DNA from: Bifidobacteriaceae bacterium
GTDB taxonomy: Bacteria > Actinomycetota > Actinomycetes > Actinomycetales > Bifidobacteriaceae
Assembly (NCBI GenBank): GCA_022651005.1
Contig: JALCQD010000003.1
Location: 310,001-374,000, forward strand
Reading direction: 5' to 3'
Length of the DNA: 64,000 bases
Positions 34,033 through 45,100 of the stretch are shown one piece after another. The stretch's first letter is position 1, and each line of letters opens with the position of its first letter. Both the position numbers and the translations under genes were made by a program. The notes beneath the pieces are model-generated. The model searched no databases. It had not been told where the DNA came from and saw only the letters and a program-made list of their open reading frames with translations.

Positions 34033-36828
34033 ATGGCTATGGAAGAGCAGAAGTTCACAACGATGGCGCAGCAGGCCATCGGTGACGCGATCCAAAGCGC
34101 GTCCGCGGCAGGCAATCCCCAGGTCGACCCGCTGCACCTGCTGGATTCATTGCTCCGCCAAGATGGCGGCGTAGTTCAAGGCCTCATCCAAGCGGCCGTC
34201 GGCTCGCCCGCTACTGGCGCTAACGCCGGAGTAAGCACCGGTTCAAGCGCTAACAACAGCACGGGAACCCCCACGGCAGCCGCACAGCAGATCGGCGCCC
34301 GCACGCGCGTGGCGCTCACCAAGCTCCCGTCCGCTTCTGGCTCGTCGACGTCGCAACCCGACGCGAGCCGCCAGCTCACGGTCGTCATCTCCAACGCGGA
34401 GAAGGAAATGCACGCACTGGGGGACGACTATGTCTCCACCGAGCACCTCCTCATCGCCATCGCGGAAGGCCCGTCGGATGCCGCAAACATCCTCCAACAG
34501 TCTGGCGTCACCCCGGCGAAGCTGCGCACGGCCCTCCCGCAGGTCCGCGGCGCGAATACGCACGTCACCAGCCCGGATGCCGAGGGATCCTACAAGTCCC
34601 TTGAGAAGTATTCCACGGACCTCACGGCGCAGGCGAAGGAAGGCAAACTTGACCCGGTGATCGGCCGCGACCAGGAAATCCGCCGCGTCATCCAGATCCT
34701 CTCCCGCCGCACCAAGAACAACCCGGTGCTGATTGGCGAGCCCGGCGTCGGCAAGACGGCCGTGGTGGAAGGCCTCGCCCAGCGCATCGTCGCCGGCGAC
34801 GTCCCCACCACTCTGCAGAACAAGAAGCTCATCGCCCTCGACCTGTCAAGCATGGTGGCCGGCAGCAAGTACCGTGGTGAATTCGAGGAGCGCCTGAAGT
34901 CGGTGCTCAACGAGATCAAGGCGAGCGACGGCCAAGTCATCACCTTCATCGACGAGATTCACACCATCGTGGGCGCCGGCGCCGCCGAAGGCTCCATGGA
35001 CGCGGGCAACATGCTCAAGCCCATGCTGGCGCGCGGAGAACTGCGCCTCATCGGGGCCACCACGCTCGACGAATACCGCGAAAACATTGAGAAGGATCCG
35101 GCCCTGGAGCGCCGCTTCCAACAGGTGTTCGTGGGCGAGCCCAGCGTTGAGGACACCGTCGCGATTTTGCGCGGTCTCAAGCAGCGCTACGAAGCGCACC
35201 ACAAGGTCACCATCGGCGACGACGCGCTCGTTGCCGCCGCCACGCTCAGCAACCGCTACATCTCGGGCCGCCAGCTTCCTGACAAGGCCATCGATTTGGT
35301 CGACGAGGCCGCCGCGCACCTGCGCATGGAGCTCGATTCCTCCCCGGAGGAAATCGATGAGCTGCAGCGTCGCGTCACTCGCCTTGAGATGGAGCAGATG
35401 CAGCTGAAGAAGGCGGAAGACCCGGCGTCCAAGGAACGCCTCGGCAAGCTTGAGGAAGACCTCGCCAACACCAAGGAGAAGCTCAGCGGCCTCAACGCGC
35501 GCTGGGAGGCGGAGAAGGCCGGCCACAACAAGGTCGGCGAGCTGCGTGCCAAGCTTGACGCCTTGCGCGTGGAGGCTGACAAGGCCACCCGCGAAGGCGA
35601 TCTCGAGAAAGCGTCCAAGATTCTGTACGGCGAGATGCCGTCGATTCAGAAGGAACTCGACGCTGCCGAGCAGGCCGACGCCGAGTCCAAGAACGCAGCC
35701 GCAGATTCCGCCGCAACCACAGATGCCTCCGCCGCCACAAACACGACCGGCGAACCTTCCGTACGCGAACCTATGGTCCCGGACCATGTGGACGCCGACT
35801 CCATCGCCGAGATTATCAGCGAATGGACGGGCATCCCCGTCGGTCGCCTCATGGAGGGCGAGAACCAAAAGCTCCTGCGTATGGAAGACGAGCTCAGCAA
35901 GCGCGTCATCGGCCAGAAGAAGGCCATCCAGGCGGTGTCGGACGCCGTGCGTCGCGCACGTGCGGGCATCTCGGACCCCAACCGTCCCACCGGCAGCTTC
36001 CTCTTCCTGGGCCCCACGGGCGTAGGCAAGACCGAGCTCGCCAAGGCGCTCGCGGACTTCCTGTTCGACGACGAGAAGGCCATCGTGCGCATCGACATGA
36101 GCGAGTACATGGAGAAGGCTTCCGTGAGTCGCCTCATTGGCGCGGCCCCCGGCTACGTGGGTTACGAGGAGGGCGGCCAGCTCACCGAGGCGGTGCGCCG
36201 TCGCCCCTACTCCGTCGTGCTGTTCGACGAGGTGGAAAAGGCGAATCCCGAGGTCTTCGACGTGCTGTTGCAGGTGCTGGACGACGGTCGCTTGACCGAC
36301 GGCCAGGGTCGTACGGTGGACTTCAAGAACACCATCTTGATCATGACCTCCAACCTCGGCTCGCAGTTCCTGGTGCAGCAGGACATGGACGAGGAGGCCA
36401 AGAATCAGGCCGTCATGGACGCCGTGCATGCGCACTTCAAGCCGGAGTTCATCAACAGGCTCGACGAGTTGGTCATCTTCAACCCGCTCACCCGCGACGA
36501 GCTCGCCGGCATCGTGGACATTCAGGTCAAGCAGGTGGCCGCGCGCCTCACCGAGCGTCGCATCACGCTGGACGTCACCGACTCCGCCCGCACTTGGCTC
36601 GCGGACATGGGTTACGACCCTGCGTACGGCGCGCGTCCGTTGCGCCGCCTCGTGCAGACCGAGGTGGGCGACCAGCTCGCGCGCATGCTGCTCGCCGGCA
36701 AGGTCCACGACGGTGACACGGTTTTGGTGGACAAGACCGGAGAGGGCGAGCACCTCGAGCTCTCCAGCTGGCCCACGGAACAGATTTTGGATCCGAACGA
36801 TCCAAATAACTCTCACGCTGAGCAGTAA
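34033..36828 (+). CDS. clpB: ATP-dependent chaperone ClpB
   Basis: A 931-residue Hsp100 disaggregase, longer than the ~860 of E. coli. Order: Clp N domain (about 1-165), interrupted by a Gly/Ala/Thr/Ser-rich insertion near 55-85; first AAA domain with [13 protein letters not shown] near 240; coiled-coil middle domain (about 430-560); a second Ala/Thr-rich insertion near 550-575; second AAA domain with [14 protein letters not shown] near 660 and the C-terminal D2 domain. It rescues aggregated proteins with DnaK. The start is ATG at 34033 with AAGGAAG upstream. The upstream in-frame extension to 33889 is a low-complexity leader. Control is probably by HspR through the HAIR site at 33847. Confidence 0.96.
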   Translation: MAMEEQKFTTMAQQAIGDAIQSASAAGNPQVDPLHLLDSLLRQDGGVVQGLIQAAVGSPATGANAGVSTGSSANNSTGTPTAAAQQIGARTRVALTKLPSASGSSTSQPDASRQLTVVISNAEKEMHALGDDYVSTEHLLIAIAEGPSDAANILQQSGVTPAKLRTALPQVRGANTHVTSPDAEGSYKSLEKYSTDLTAQAKEGKLDPVIGRDQEIRRVIQILSRRTKNNPVLIGEPGVGKTAVVEGLAQRIVAGDVPTTLQNKKLIALDLSSMVAGSKYRGEFEERLKSVLNEIKASDGQVITFIDEIHTIVGAGAAEGSMDAGNMLKPMLARGELRLIGATTLDEYRENIEKDPALERRFQQVFVGEPSVEDTVAILRGLKQRYEAHHKVTIGDDALVAAATLSNRYISGRQLPDKAIDLVDEAAAHLRMELDSSPEEIDELQRRVTRLEMEQMQLKKAEDPASKERLGKLEEDLANTKEKLSGLNARWEAEKAGHNKVGELRAKLDALRVEADKATREGDLEKASKILYGEMPSIQKELDAAEQADAESKNAAADSAATTDASAATNTTGEPSVREPMVPDHVDADSIAEIISEWTGIPVGRLMEGENQKLLRMEDELSKRVIGQKKAIQAVSDAVRRARAGISDPNRPTGSFLFLGPTGVGKTELAKALADFLFDDEKAIVRIDMSEYMEKASVSRLIGAAPGYVGYEEGGQLTEAVRRRPYSVVLFDEVEKANPEVFDVLLQVLDDGRLTDGQGRTVDFKNTILIMTSNLGSQFLVQQDMDEEAKNQAVMDAVHAHFKPEFINRLDELVIFNPLTRDELAGIVDIQVKQVAARLTERRITLDVTDSARTWLADMGYDPAYGARPLRRLVQTEVGDQLARMLLAGKVHDGDTVLVDKTGEGEHLELSSWPTEQILDPNDPNNSHAEQ

Positions 36829-37527
36829 GCGGTAAGCGGTAAAGGTAAAGGTAGTAAGCAATAAGCAGCGTGAGACGCAGTGAGAAGTAAGAGATGAAGT
36901 TGCAGTGAGATGTGCCGAAATGCGGTGCGTGCGCCAGCGATAGATTCGCAGAGCGCTTGCACCCGTACCCGTACCGGCACTCATCGCGATTTTCGCGCAC
37001 CTGAGAGACGTGCGATATTTCGCGAAACGGAGCCGTTCATGGTCTTTTGTTACAAGAACATGAACGGCTTTTCGTTTTCTGTTCAGTAGAATACAAGAAG
37101 ATTGTCTGCCGCGGGAAATCTCTCAAGATTTCGCGAAACAGACGATCTGAAGAGCGGTACCTGAAGTGCCAGAAGTATCAGAAGTAACCAGAAGTAATAA
37201 GTGACAGCAGTACTAGATGTTCATAACTCAATTGAGTCCGACACGATACGAATGCGTGATACAGCACGCGACGCAGTGGCAGTACAGCGGTATAGCGGTA
37301 CAGCAGTTATTCGATAAGTGGGAGACGCAAGAGACATCACACAATCTGAGAGATGAAGAGCGCGGGAGGAGTGCCGTTAGGACCGGTACGTCACTGAGCG
37401 TTTGCTTACCGTTGCGATCAGTAGTGAGGGAGACCGGGCCTTGCGGCTCCTCTTGTGTTGCGCACGGGGTTGCTCGGTGCAGCAGCTCTCGGATCCCCAT
37501 GTCACTTGCCGACGTGGGAGGGTTCAC
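36829..37527. other. Long spacer between clpB and the pilus island
   Basis: About 700 bp. It holds the clpB terminator and runs of short degenerate repeats (GGTAAGCGGTAA-like after clpB; CAGAAGTA three times at 37169-37196; AGCGGTA around 37285-37300). Small ORFs here lack ribosome sites and look fortuitous. The promoter of the first pilin gene should lie here but I cannot place it. Confidence 0.5.
37031..37072 (+). terminator. Terminator downstream of clpB
   Basis: An 11-bp stem (AGCCGTTCATG at 37031-37041 with CATGAACGGCT at 37059-37069), a 17-nt loop and TTTT. It lies about 200 nt after the clpB stop. Confidence 0.8.
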
Positions 37528-39588
37528 ATGAAAATTTTCACAGCATCAGGCACGCCACCAAGAAGACGAAGCTTTCCGGCGGCGGCGGTCGTATTCGCAA
37601 CGGTTGTTGCGTTGTCGGTGGGAACGCTCGGCATGGGCGCTCGGACGGCGCAGGCGGCCCCGGCAGATCCGGCGAATCCAACAGATTCAGCCGTTCAGGG
37701 CACAGCCGCGCAGAGTACGCCCGCGCAGAGTTCGTCCGTCAAATTCGATCCCTCCACCATGGCGTCGATCACCATCAAGAACGCGCAGGCGGGGCACATC
37801 TTCACTGTGTACAAGCTGGGCACCTACATCGCTGCCAGTACCGACGGCACGAATCTGACTGGCCTTGCCGTGGAGTCCGCGTCGGAGCATGCGGAGGCGG
37901 CGGTGAGATCTGCGCTGGGAACGGTTCCTGCAGATCAGCAAGACGCGGTGGCGTATCTCGCCGGGTCTTCCGTATCGAAGAGCGCACAGTTGCGAGCGGC
38001 ATCCGATAATCTACCGGCTGCCATTACATCCAACGACGTTGCGCAGGTGGGGAATGCGGTGACGACGTCGATTTCTGGGAAAGACGTTGCGCTCACGAAC
38101 CTGACCGAGGGCTGGTATTTCATTCGCGACCAGTATGTGCCGTCCGGTAAGCAGGCGGCCACCGTGGGTGCCGCCAAGGGTGACCTCGTCGATGGCGTGG
38201 GGATTATCGTCGGCACCACCGTCACGGATACTGCGACGCAGAAGACGTATAACACATTGGTTGCCAAAGACAAGAACGGCGCCGTTTCAACGACGACTCT
38301 GGGGGAAGCCGACGCCAAGTCCGATGACCCGGGATTGAAAGGCAACCCCGGTGGCGCAGCGAAGACGGCCGAGGGTTCGCTGATGCCCGGCAACAGAGTT
38401 GAATTCGAGCTTTCTGCGACGGTTCCCGATTACATCGTCAACGGAAACGATTCGTATACGTATCAGATTATCGATACCCCCGCGTCCGGTTTCGTGACGT
38501 CCAGCGCGAAGCTCATGAAGGTCGCTTTTGCTGATTCCACGTCGACGGCGGACGCGGCCACGCAGACGGACGTGACGTCGCGGCTCGGTGCAGCCGATGG
38601 GTTCACTTTCGCAGTCGATTCTCCGAAGGCAGGGCAGATCACGATTGATCTCTCGCCTCTCTTCACTTCCGAAATAGTGAAGAAGTCGAATGCTTTCGTA
38701 GGGAAGAAGCTCAAGATTAATTACTCGCTTCAGGTGGCGCCGGCTACCGATTCGGCGCATGCGGCCGCCGACGCCGTGGATCTCACTAAGCTTTCCAACT
38801 CGTTCGTCATCAACGATCAAGGCCACACCGTGCCTGGCGGGTTCTTCGATCCGCCGAGCATCACGGTGGACGGCACCACGGGCTTTCGGAAGGTAGACGA
38901 GAACGGGAATCCGCTCAATGGCGCGGTGTTCACGCTCGCCACCTACAGTGGCATCGTGAGCGGAACGGCAATTTCGGGTGATGCCAACGGCGACGGAACC
39001 GTGTCGGAAACCGAGGCGAGTGACCCGGTCACCGCTGGAACCGTGACGTTCCACCACGTGGTTCTTGCAATGAGCAAGCCGTATGCCATCACTGAAACGG
39101 CCCAGCCCCAGGGGTACATGGCCATGGACGCCGTAGTGGAGTTGACGTTCAAGCGGCCGGGACTCTCCGCTCCCAGCGTGAGTGTCACGCTCAGTGGTCC
39201 TACTACGGGGCTGGAAGACCCTACCGACGGTTCCGAAGCGAGTGGGGACATGTCGGAAGCCCTACGTTCGAGCCTTTCTTCCTCTGGCGAAGAGGGTGTA
39301 ACAGGTGGCAATACGGGCGATGCCACGGCTCCCGTTACGTCCGCGTCGCCGTCCGCATTCGTGTTTGCGTACGGAGAGAAACAGGGTACGGATAGCCTTG
39401 ATATGGTCACGGTGGCGGACGACTTTCAATCGGTGACGGTACGAAACGTGCGCTCCCTTACTCAGTTGCCGTTGACGGGCGCCTTTGGGACGGTTGTGTT
39501 CTCGATTGTTGGCGCACTGCTTGCCGGCGGTGCCTTTGCAATGGCGTTGATTGCGAAGCGCAACCATGTCGCGAGCCGAGTAGCTTAG
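37528..39588 (+). CDS. LPLTG-anchored pilin with isopeptide-forming domains
   Basis: A 686-residue SpaA/FimA-like surface protein. Signal peptide to about residue 38 (GARTAQAAPAD). The N-terminal pilin domain begins ASITIKNAQAGHIFTVYKLG. A fimbrial isopeptide-formation domain (about 270-445) and a Cna_B-type domain (about 450-545, GFRKVDENGNPLNGAVFTLA) follow, with the E-box ITETAQPQGYM near 521. An EF-hand-like loop DANGDGTVSETE lies at 38980-39015. The sorting signal is LPLTG near 647, then a helix and a basic tail. The class C sortase downstream would polymerise it. The canonical pilin motif YPKN is not visible; TYNTLVAKDKNG stands about where it would be. ATG at 37528 has GGGAGG upstream. 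Confidence 0.88.
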   Translation: MKIFTASGTPPRRRSFPAAAVVFATVVALSVGTLGMGARTAQAAPADPANPTDSAVQGTAAQSTPAQSSSVKFDPSTMASITIKNAQAGHIFTVYKLGTYIAASTDGTNLTGLAVESASEHAEAAVRSALGTVPADQQDAVAYLAGSSVSKSAQLRAASDNLPAAITSNDVAQVGNAVTTSISGKDVALTNLTEGWYFIRDQYVPSGKQAATVGAAKGDLVDGVGIIVGTTVTDTATQKTYNTLVAKDKNGAVSTTTLGEADAKSDDPGLKGNPGGAAKTAEGSLMPGNRVEFELSATVPDYIVNGNDSYTYQIIDTPASGFVTSSAKLMKVAFADSTSTADAATQTDVTSRLGAADGFTFAVDSPKAGQITIDLSPLFTSEIVKKSNAFVGKKLKINYSLQVAPATDSAHAAADAVDLTKLSNSFVINDQGHTVPGGFFDPPSITVDGTTGFRKVDENGNPLNGAVFTLATYSGIVSGTAISGDANGDGTVSETEASDPVTAGTVTFHHVVLAMSKPYAITETAQPQGYMAMDAVVELTFKRPGLSAPSVSVTLSGPTTGLEDPTDGSEASGDMSEALRSSLSSSGEEGVTGGNTGDATAPVTSASPSAFVFAYGEKQGTDSLDMVTVADDFQSVTVRNVRSLTQLPLTGAFGTVVFSIVGALLAGGAFAMALIAKRNHVASRVA

Positions 39589-39703
39589 CAGCCCCCGACG
39601 GGGTAACCTCGCGACACGCCGACGGCGGAATCGTGCGTTTCGAAAAATCGATAATTTTTTCCGTCTGTTGAATCGTGGATTCCTAAATCCCAAATATTTC
39701 TCG

Positions 39704-39735
39704 ACCCCTGTGAGATTCCTCACAGGGGTTTATTT
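39704..39735 (+). terminator. Terminator after the first pilin gene
   Basis: A perfect 11-bp stem (39704-39714 with 39719-39729), a 4-nt loop and TTATTT. The rest of the spacer to 40011 is AT-rich, with no gene seen. Confidence 0.85.
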
Positions 39736-40011
39736 GCAATGTTTTCTGAGAACTGTGGAGTCTGCGCAAACGGAGTATCGCAAGTCGAAATATTTCGAAA
39801 TCAGTGTCGAAAGAGGAGTGCCTTTCCCCTGAACGTCGGTTTGCCGGGGATTACAGCGGTTTCCAGTGTTGTTACAATTTATTCTAACGGCAGTGTGAGC
39901 TGTCGCAAAACGAGAGAAAACTCGAAGTTAGATAAATCGGCCGCGGGAGAGACGTGGTGGTAACCGGAAACGTGTGAGAGCGTCGACCGGTGGCTGAGGG
40001 AAGGAAGAGGA

Positions 40012-41791
40012 ATGTTACCTCTGAAGAAGAAGGGGCTGATTGCTTCTGTAGCAGCGATTGCTATGGCGATTGGCGGACTGGGAATCGGCGCTGGCGTTGC
40101 CAATGCAGCACCTGCCAAAATCTCCGCAACAATTACTTTGACTAATGCCCAAGAGGGTCACACGTATGCAGTGTACAAGCTTGGCTCGTATACCACTGCC
40201 GCGGGGACTGCCCCGAAGCAGATTCGATCGGTATGGAAGCTGCTTCGAAAGAGGCTTCTGATGCCGTGAAGGCGGCAATCCCCGGCTCCGTGGATACATC
40301 GAAAACAAATGATTCAACTGATTTCGTCTCCTGGATTGCATCTGCCAAGGATGCTAAAGATAAGCTAATCTTCACCTCCGATAGCACCGCGATTCGTGAG
40401 CTTGCAGATGCACTGAAGCCGACGGGAATTACCCCGGAAACTGACTCGGGCACTTTCGATGCTGGCAAGAAGACGGAGACCTTCAAGGTTGACGATCAGG
40501 GTTGGTACTTCATCACCGACACGTATGTTGACTCTGACGGTGCAACCGTTTCTGCTGTGAACAAGCTTGTTGGCACAACCTATACGTCTGCTGATGGGAC
40601 GACTACCTACAATCGCTCAAGGGCGTAGATCTTGGCACTGCAGAGGCAAAGCCTGACACCACTGAGTGTGACCCCGACGATCCCAAGTGCGAAACTAATA
40701 ACCCAGGCGGAACAGAGAAGACTTTCAAGGGCTCTATTGTTCCTGGCGCAACAGTTGAATTCACGCTCAACGCAACTTCCCCTACTCTTGCTAACAAGAA
40801 GCAGGACTCTTACGTATTCCAGTTCCTCGATAAACCTGGCTCTGGCTGGGAGAAGCTCGCTGAGCTGAAGTCTGTCACGGTCGGCACCAATACCCTGACC
40901 AAGGATGCACCTGACGGGTATACCCTCACTGTGAATGATGATGGCTCGTTCGTCGTTGATCTGTCGCCCTTCTACAACTCTCTCGTGAGCGCTACTGGGG
41001 ATGACGCCACTTATGACGGTCAGCAGATCGCAGTTGTTTACGATCTGAAGGCCAATGCTAACGCTGAAGTCAAGGATCTGACTAACACTTTCAAGGTGAA
41101 CAACAATGGCCACGAGATTCCTGGTGACACTGTTGATCCCACTGATAGGACCAAGGTTGTTGATGAGACTCAGGATCTGAAGAAGGTCAATTCCAAGGAC
41201 GCACCGCTTGCTGGTGCAACCTTCACTCTGTACCTCACTGACGCAAGCGGCAACAAGTCGACGGAAGTCACTTCTGTTCTCTCCGGTGATGCTAATGCCG
41301 ATGGAACTGTTTCTCCAGAAGAAGAGGCTGCCGATACTGCGGGTGACATCGTGTTCAAGAACCTCGGCGCAGGCACCTACATCATCGAAGAGACTAATGC
41401 TCCTGCCGGATATATGAATCAGTCTCCTGCTGTGAAGCTGGTTATCGGAATCACCGAAACCCCGTCTACAGATGAGGAAACCGGAGTTACGACGACCACT
41501 GTTGCCTACGACGAGGCGTACACAGAGGTTAATGATACATACGACCTCATTACGCTCAACGCAACTGCTGGTACTCCCACGGATATCAAGGATGCTAACG
41601 ACAACGTTATCGGTACCGCAACTGTCACAGGTTCTGGAACGATCAAGAACGTTACCTCTGTCTTCCAGCTGCCTCTCACTGGTGCGTATGGCATCGCCCT
41701 GTTCCTCATCCTGGCTGCCATCCTCGCTGGCGGTGCGGTTGTGATGGTCACGGTGTCCAAGCGCAACAAGAAGGCTGGTCTGGCTCTCTGA
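40012..41791 (+). pseudogene. Second LPLTG pilin gene, broken by two -1 frameshifts
   Basis: A pilin homologous to the one at 37528. It starts at ATG 40012 with a signal peptide (ending ANAAPAK) and ATITLTNAQEGHTYAVYKLGS. The frame is lost at the G4 run 40203-40206; one more G restores ...TTAAGDCPEADSIGMEAASK. The frame is lost again near 40611-40616; one more base (for example T, giving AATTCGCTC) restores TYNSLKGVDLG. From there reading is open to 41791, with a Cna_B domain, E-box EETNAPAGY, EF-hand-like loop DANADGTVSPEE (41288-41323) and LPLTGAYG plus helix and basic tail. Restored length would be about 593 residues. Both shifts fit single-base deletions, so decay, phase variation or sequencing error are all possible. 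Each ORF piece alone would not make a pilin. Confidence 0.85.
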
Positions 41792-41800
41792 TAAAGGGTG

Positions 41801-41917
41801 AGGTGCCGGGTCCTGGATTCGGCACCTTCCTTCAGAGGAATGACTAGCATTCCCTTCCTTAAGTAAATAACGCTCCTCCCCGAGCCCCCAGTAGGACCCG
41901 TGCCAGGGGCGTTATTT
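41801..41917 (+). terminator. Two hairpins after the second pilin gene
   Basis: A short 8-bp hairpin (41801-41808 with 41820-41827) is followed by a larger inverted repeat (AAATAACGCTCCT at 41866-41878 with AGGGGCGTTATTT at 41905-41917, one wobble). The second ends in TTATTT and is the better terminator candidate. The spacer to 42116 shows nothing else certain. Confidence 0.6.
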
Positions 41918-42116
41918 GCTCAAGCTACATCACTAAAAGATGTCTTGGCCACGAGGTTCGTGGTGGCAGTTACAGAGAGACTGCCTAAAGGTTTTACACC
42001 GGTTCACTGCCCCAGAGAAACAGGGGATCGGCAAGTTTTGAAAGTCCAAAGGTGAGACTTTGGCAGCACGCGGCGGTGCTTCACCAAACGCTGAGAGAGA
42101 CTTTGAGGGAGAGATC

Positions 42117-45100
42117 ATGACACGTGTAGCGAAGCGTACGCAAAGAGGTCGCAAGACGGTATTGCGTATCGTCATCATGCTGGTTGCTCTCGCGTGCTTC
42201 ATCCCGTTCATTGTGTCCTCAATGAATTCGGCAAAGGCGTCGGATTCATCAAGTGTTGTGACACCTACCGACAGCACAACCCCTGATGGGGTGTCCCAGG
42301 GGAACGGTATGTATCTGGGCAAGAGCAACGCGGCTACGGAGGATCAACGTGGTGCTCAAATCACGCTGAGCCAGTATGCAAGCGGTGGTGTTACAGAGAG
42401 CACAGAAAAGCAGGCAACGGATATTGTTCTGCTTCTTGATACGAGTTCGTCTCTTGGAGCGGATGGCCTAAAGACTTTGAAAGACTCGGTTTCGAGCTAT
42501 ATCGATAACATTGCCCAGACGGTAAAAGGAACCGATATAGACACAAGGTTCTCGGTCATTGCATTCTCTGGTAATACCACAAATAATACTGTGAGCAAGG
42601 CAACTAATTCTGTTGTGACATTTGATGCTGGCAAGGCAACGGATTCCCAGGCAGTTGCTAATGCACAAACAGCAGTGAAGAATATTCCCCTCGGCTCTTC
42701 AACATTCACGGGTTTTGGCATGCAAGCTACATTTGATGCTTTGAATGCCGTGAAAGACGATGGACACAAAAAGGTCGTGGTTCTCTTCACTGATGGCGTT
42801 CCTGGAATTGCCTCCAATTCCGCTGATTGGTACAAGATTGGGAATTGTTCATACAATTCTGGGAAATCTTATTCGGGCGCAGTTGTTACAGATTGTGGAA
42901 CTGGTGGTTACAGGGATCCCGTTTATCAGGCAAATCTGGCGATTGAATATGCGGATATGCTCAAAGAGCAGATGGGTGCAACTGTGTGGAGCCTCGGATA
43001 CTTCAAAACTGAGGCTGATGCAATTATGAGCAATGACGCCACAAGTGGGGGCATTCATTGGAGCGATCGCACGTGGAAGGGAGAGGCTCCAGTTACTAAG
43101 ACGCTGACGACAAAGGTTATTACAGATTCTCCCTTCGGTTGTGCGCCATATACGTATGATCCAATTTTGGGGATCGCAATCATCGGCTCCTCCCCGTGCA
43201 CTCACACTGAAACTACCAGTGAAACGGTAGAGAATTTCAACGGTTCGGTAGCTACAAGGCGCTTTCTCGAAGCGGTTTCTTCAGATGGTGACTTCACAGG
43301 TGCCGCTCATACGGATAAGTTGATGACAGACGCGACAATTAATAATTGGGCAAAAAGTTCCGGTCAGTACATGATGGTCGCGTCAGATGCAAAGGACATT
43401 GCAAAGATGTTCACTGCAACTCAGAAGGTTCCTAACAACACGCCTGATGTTGTTGCAGGGACTAAAGCTATTGCAACAGACTGTGCTTCAGAGTATTTTG
43501 ATGTTCCTTCGGACGCCTCAAATATCAAAGTGTATGAGGAATCGGCAAAGAGCGTCGATGCAGATGGAAATGTTACATGGAGTGGCGATATAACACCTGT
43601 TGATGTAGTCTCTTCATCCGAAGATGGTGTGCATGTTGATCTTATGACTGGAGCTAATGGCAATTCAGGTATCAAAGTTTCAGGATGGGACTACTCATCA
43701 AATTATGTTGGTGCTCATCTAGATGGGACTTTCGGCAAGCGTCTTATTGTTCGCTTTATCGAGACCGCGAAGAGCGGTGAGTCAGGGTCACTAGCTACAA
43801 ATGACACGGACAACTCGGTCTTTACTGGAGATGATGGAAAGGAATTAGGCGCATATCCCGTCCCAGAACCAGTAGATATTGTTTCTGAATACGATGATTC
43901 CTGGATTCCGGACTGTGACATCAACGACGTGCAGAATAATTTGTGCCTTGGCAAGGATGCCACGGCAACCACAAATTCCAGTGGGCATCAGCGCAATGCA
44001 GATATTGCGATGAGTGCCTATTCGACGGGAAGCGTCGTTGAGAAGACCGAGGGCACTACAAAACCGGTGGATGCTTTCTTCTTGCTCGACTTCTCTAATA
44101 CCCCGGAACTGGGTGGTGCTCAAGCAGTTGATGAAAGCACTTACATTCAGAAGGTTATTGATTCAGTAGCTGGCGGTGCCGAGGCGCGCTTGGATATCAC
44201 AACGTACGCAGGCAGCGGATCTGCTGAGGGAACTACCAAGAATGTTCTGTCGCTGTCCGATTCAGAAGATTCCACCAAATTGGGCCAGGCGAAGACCGCT
44301 TTCCAGGATACGTCGTGTCCCACGAAAGGAGCCTGCACAGGTTCTGCGGCTCCTGGCGGAACGAATGCTCAACTGGGCGATGCGATGACGGAGCTAGCCA
44401 CGAAGATATCCGCAGATACGTCGGGAAACCCGAAACTGGTTGTTGTTATTGGTCCGGCCCTCGGTCTCGGCAAATACGCATGGGCGGACTCGAGTACTTT
44501 TGCAGCAGGCTGCTCTACAGGTGAGAGCACGATTCCTCTCTATGCGGCGAGTCCCTGCAAGGCGTCGGAAGATCCCCTCGCGCAGGCAGATACCGCAATC
44601 TCTGCGGCACAAACGATGAAGGCGGCTGGCGCGAGAGTGCTTGTGTACGGCGGTGGCAGCGAAACCGATAATGCGGCAGAGGCCACAGGTTGGACCTCCG
44701 TGAAGCGTGCAGACATCATCGGCGACTATGACGGTGGGAACGGAACTTATGCTACAGATGCACTCATGGTGAGCCGTCAGGCATATGAGCTGATTTCTTC
44801 CAACGCGTATGGTGCCTCGAAACTCGGAACCTTCACCAATTATCAGGATTCAGAACTCAGTGAAGACGACCTTGCGGGGAAGAATGGCGCTGTTGCGTGG
44901 GTCGATACGGAAGAGACTTACGGGGTTCACGGGTATTACTACCCGTCCGGCCTCAACGATAAAGAAGCCCAAAATTATTTCGTAAAGAGCATCTCCACTG
45001 TGGTAAAGCCGATTGAGGCGGAAGTTACAGACCGCACAGATACACCAAATGTCGTGGATGGCGTCACTCTCGCCGACTATGCCTCGGCGTACTTCCAGAC

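Noticed and set aside
34846..36984. Open frame of 712 codons antisense to clpB
   Set aside because: Lies opposite a certain clpB gene, has a His/Ala/Arg/Val-rich composition typical of antisense shadows in GC-rich DNA, and no ribosome site.
37217..37531. 104-codon frame in the clpB-pilin spacer
   Set aside because: No ribosome site, unusual composition, and it runs over the start of the real pilin gene.
39739..39963. 74-codon frame between the two pilin genes
   Set aside because: No ribosome site or recognisable sequence, in an AT-rich leader region.
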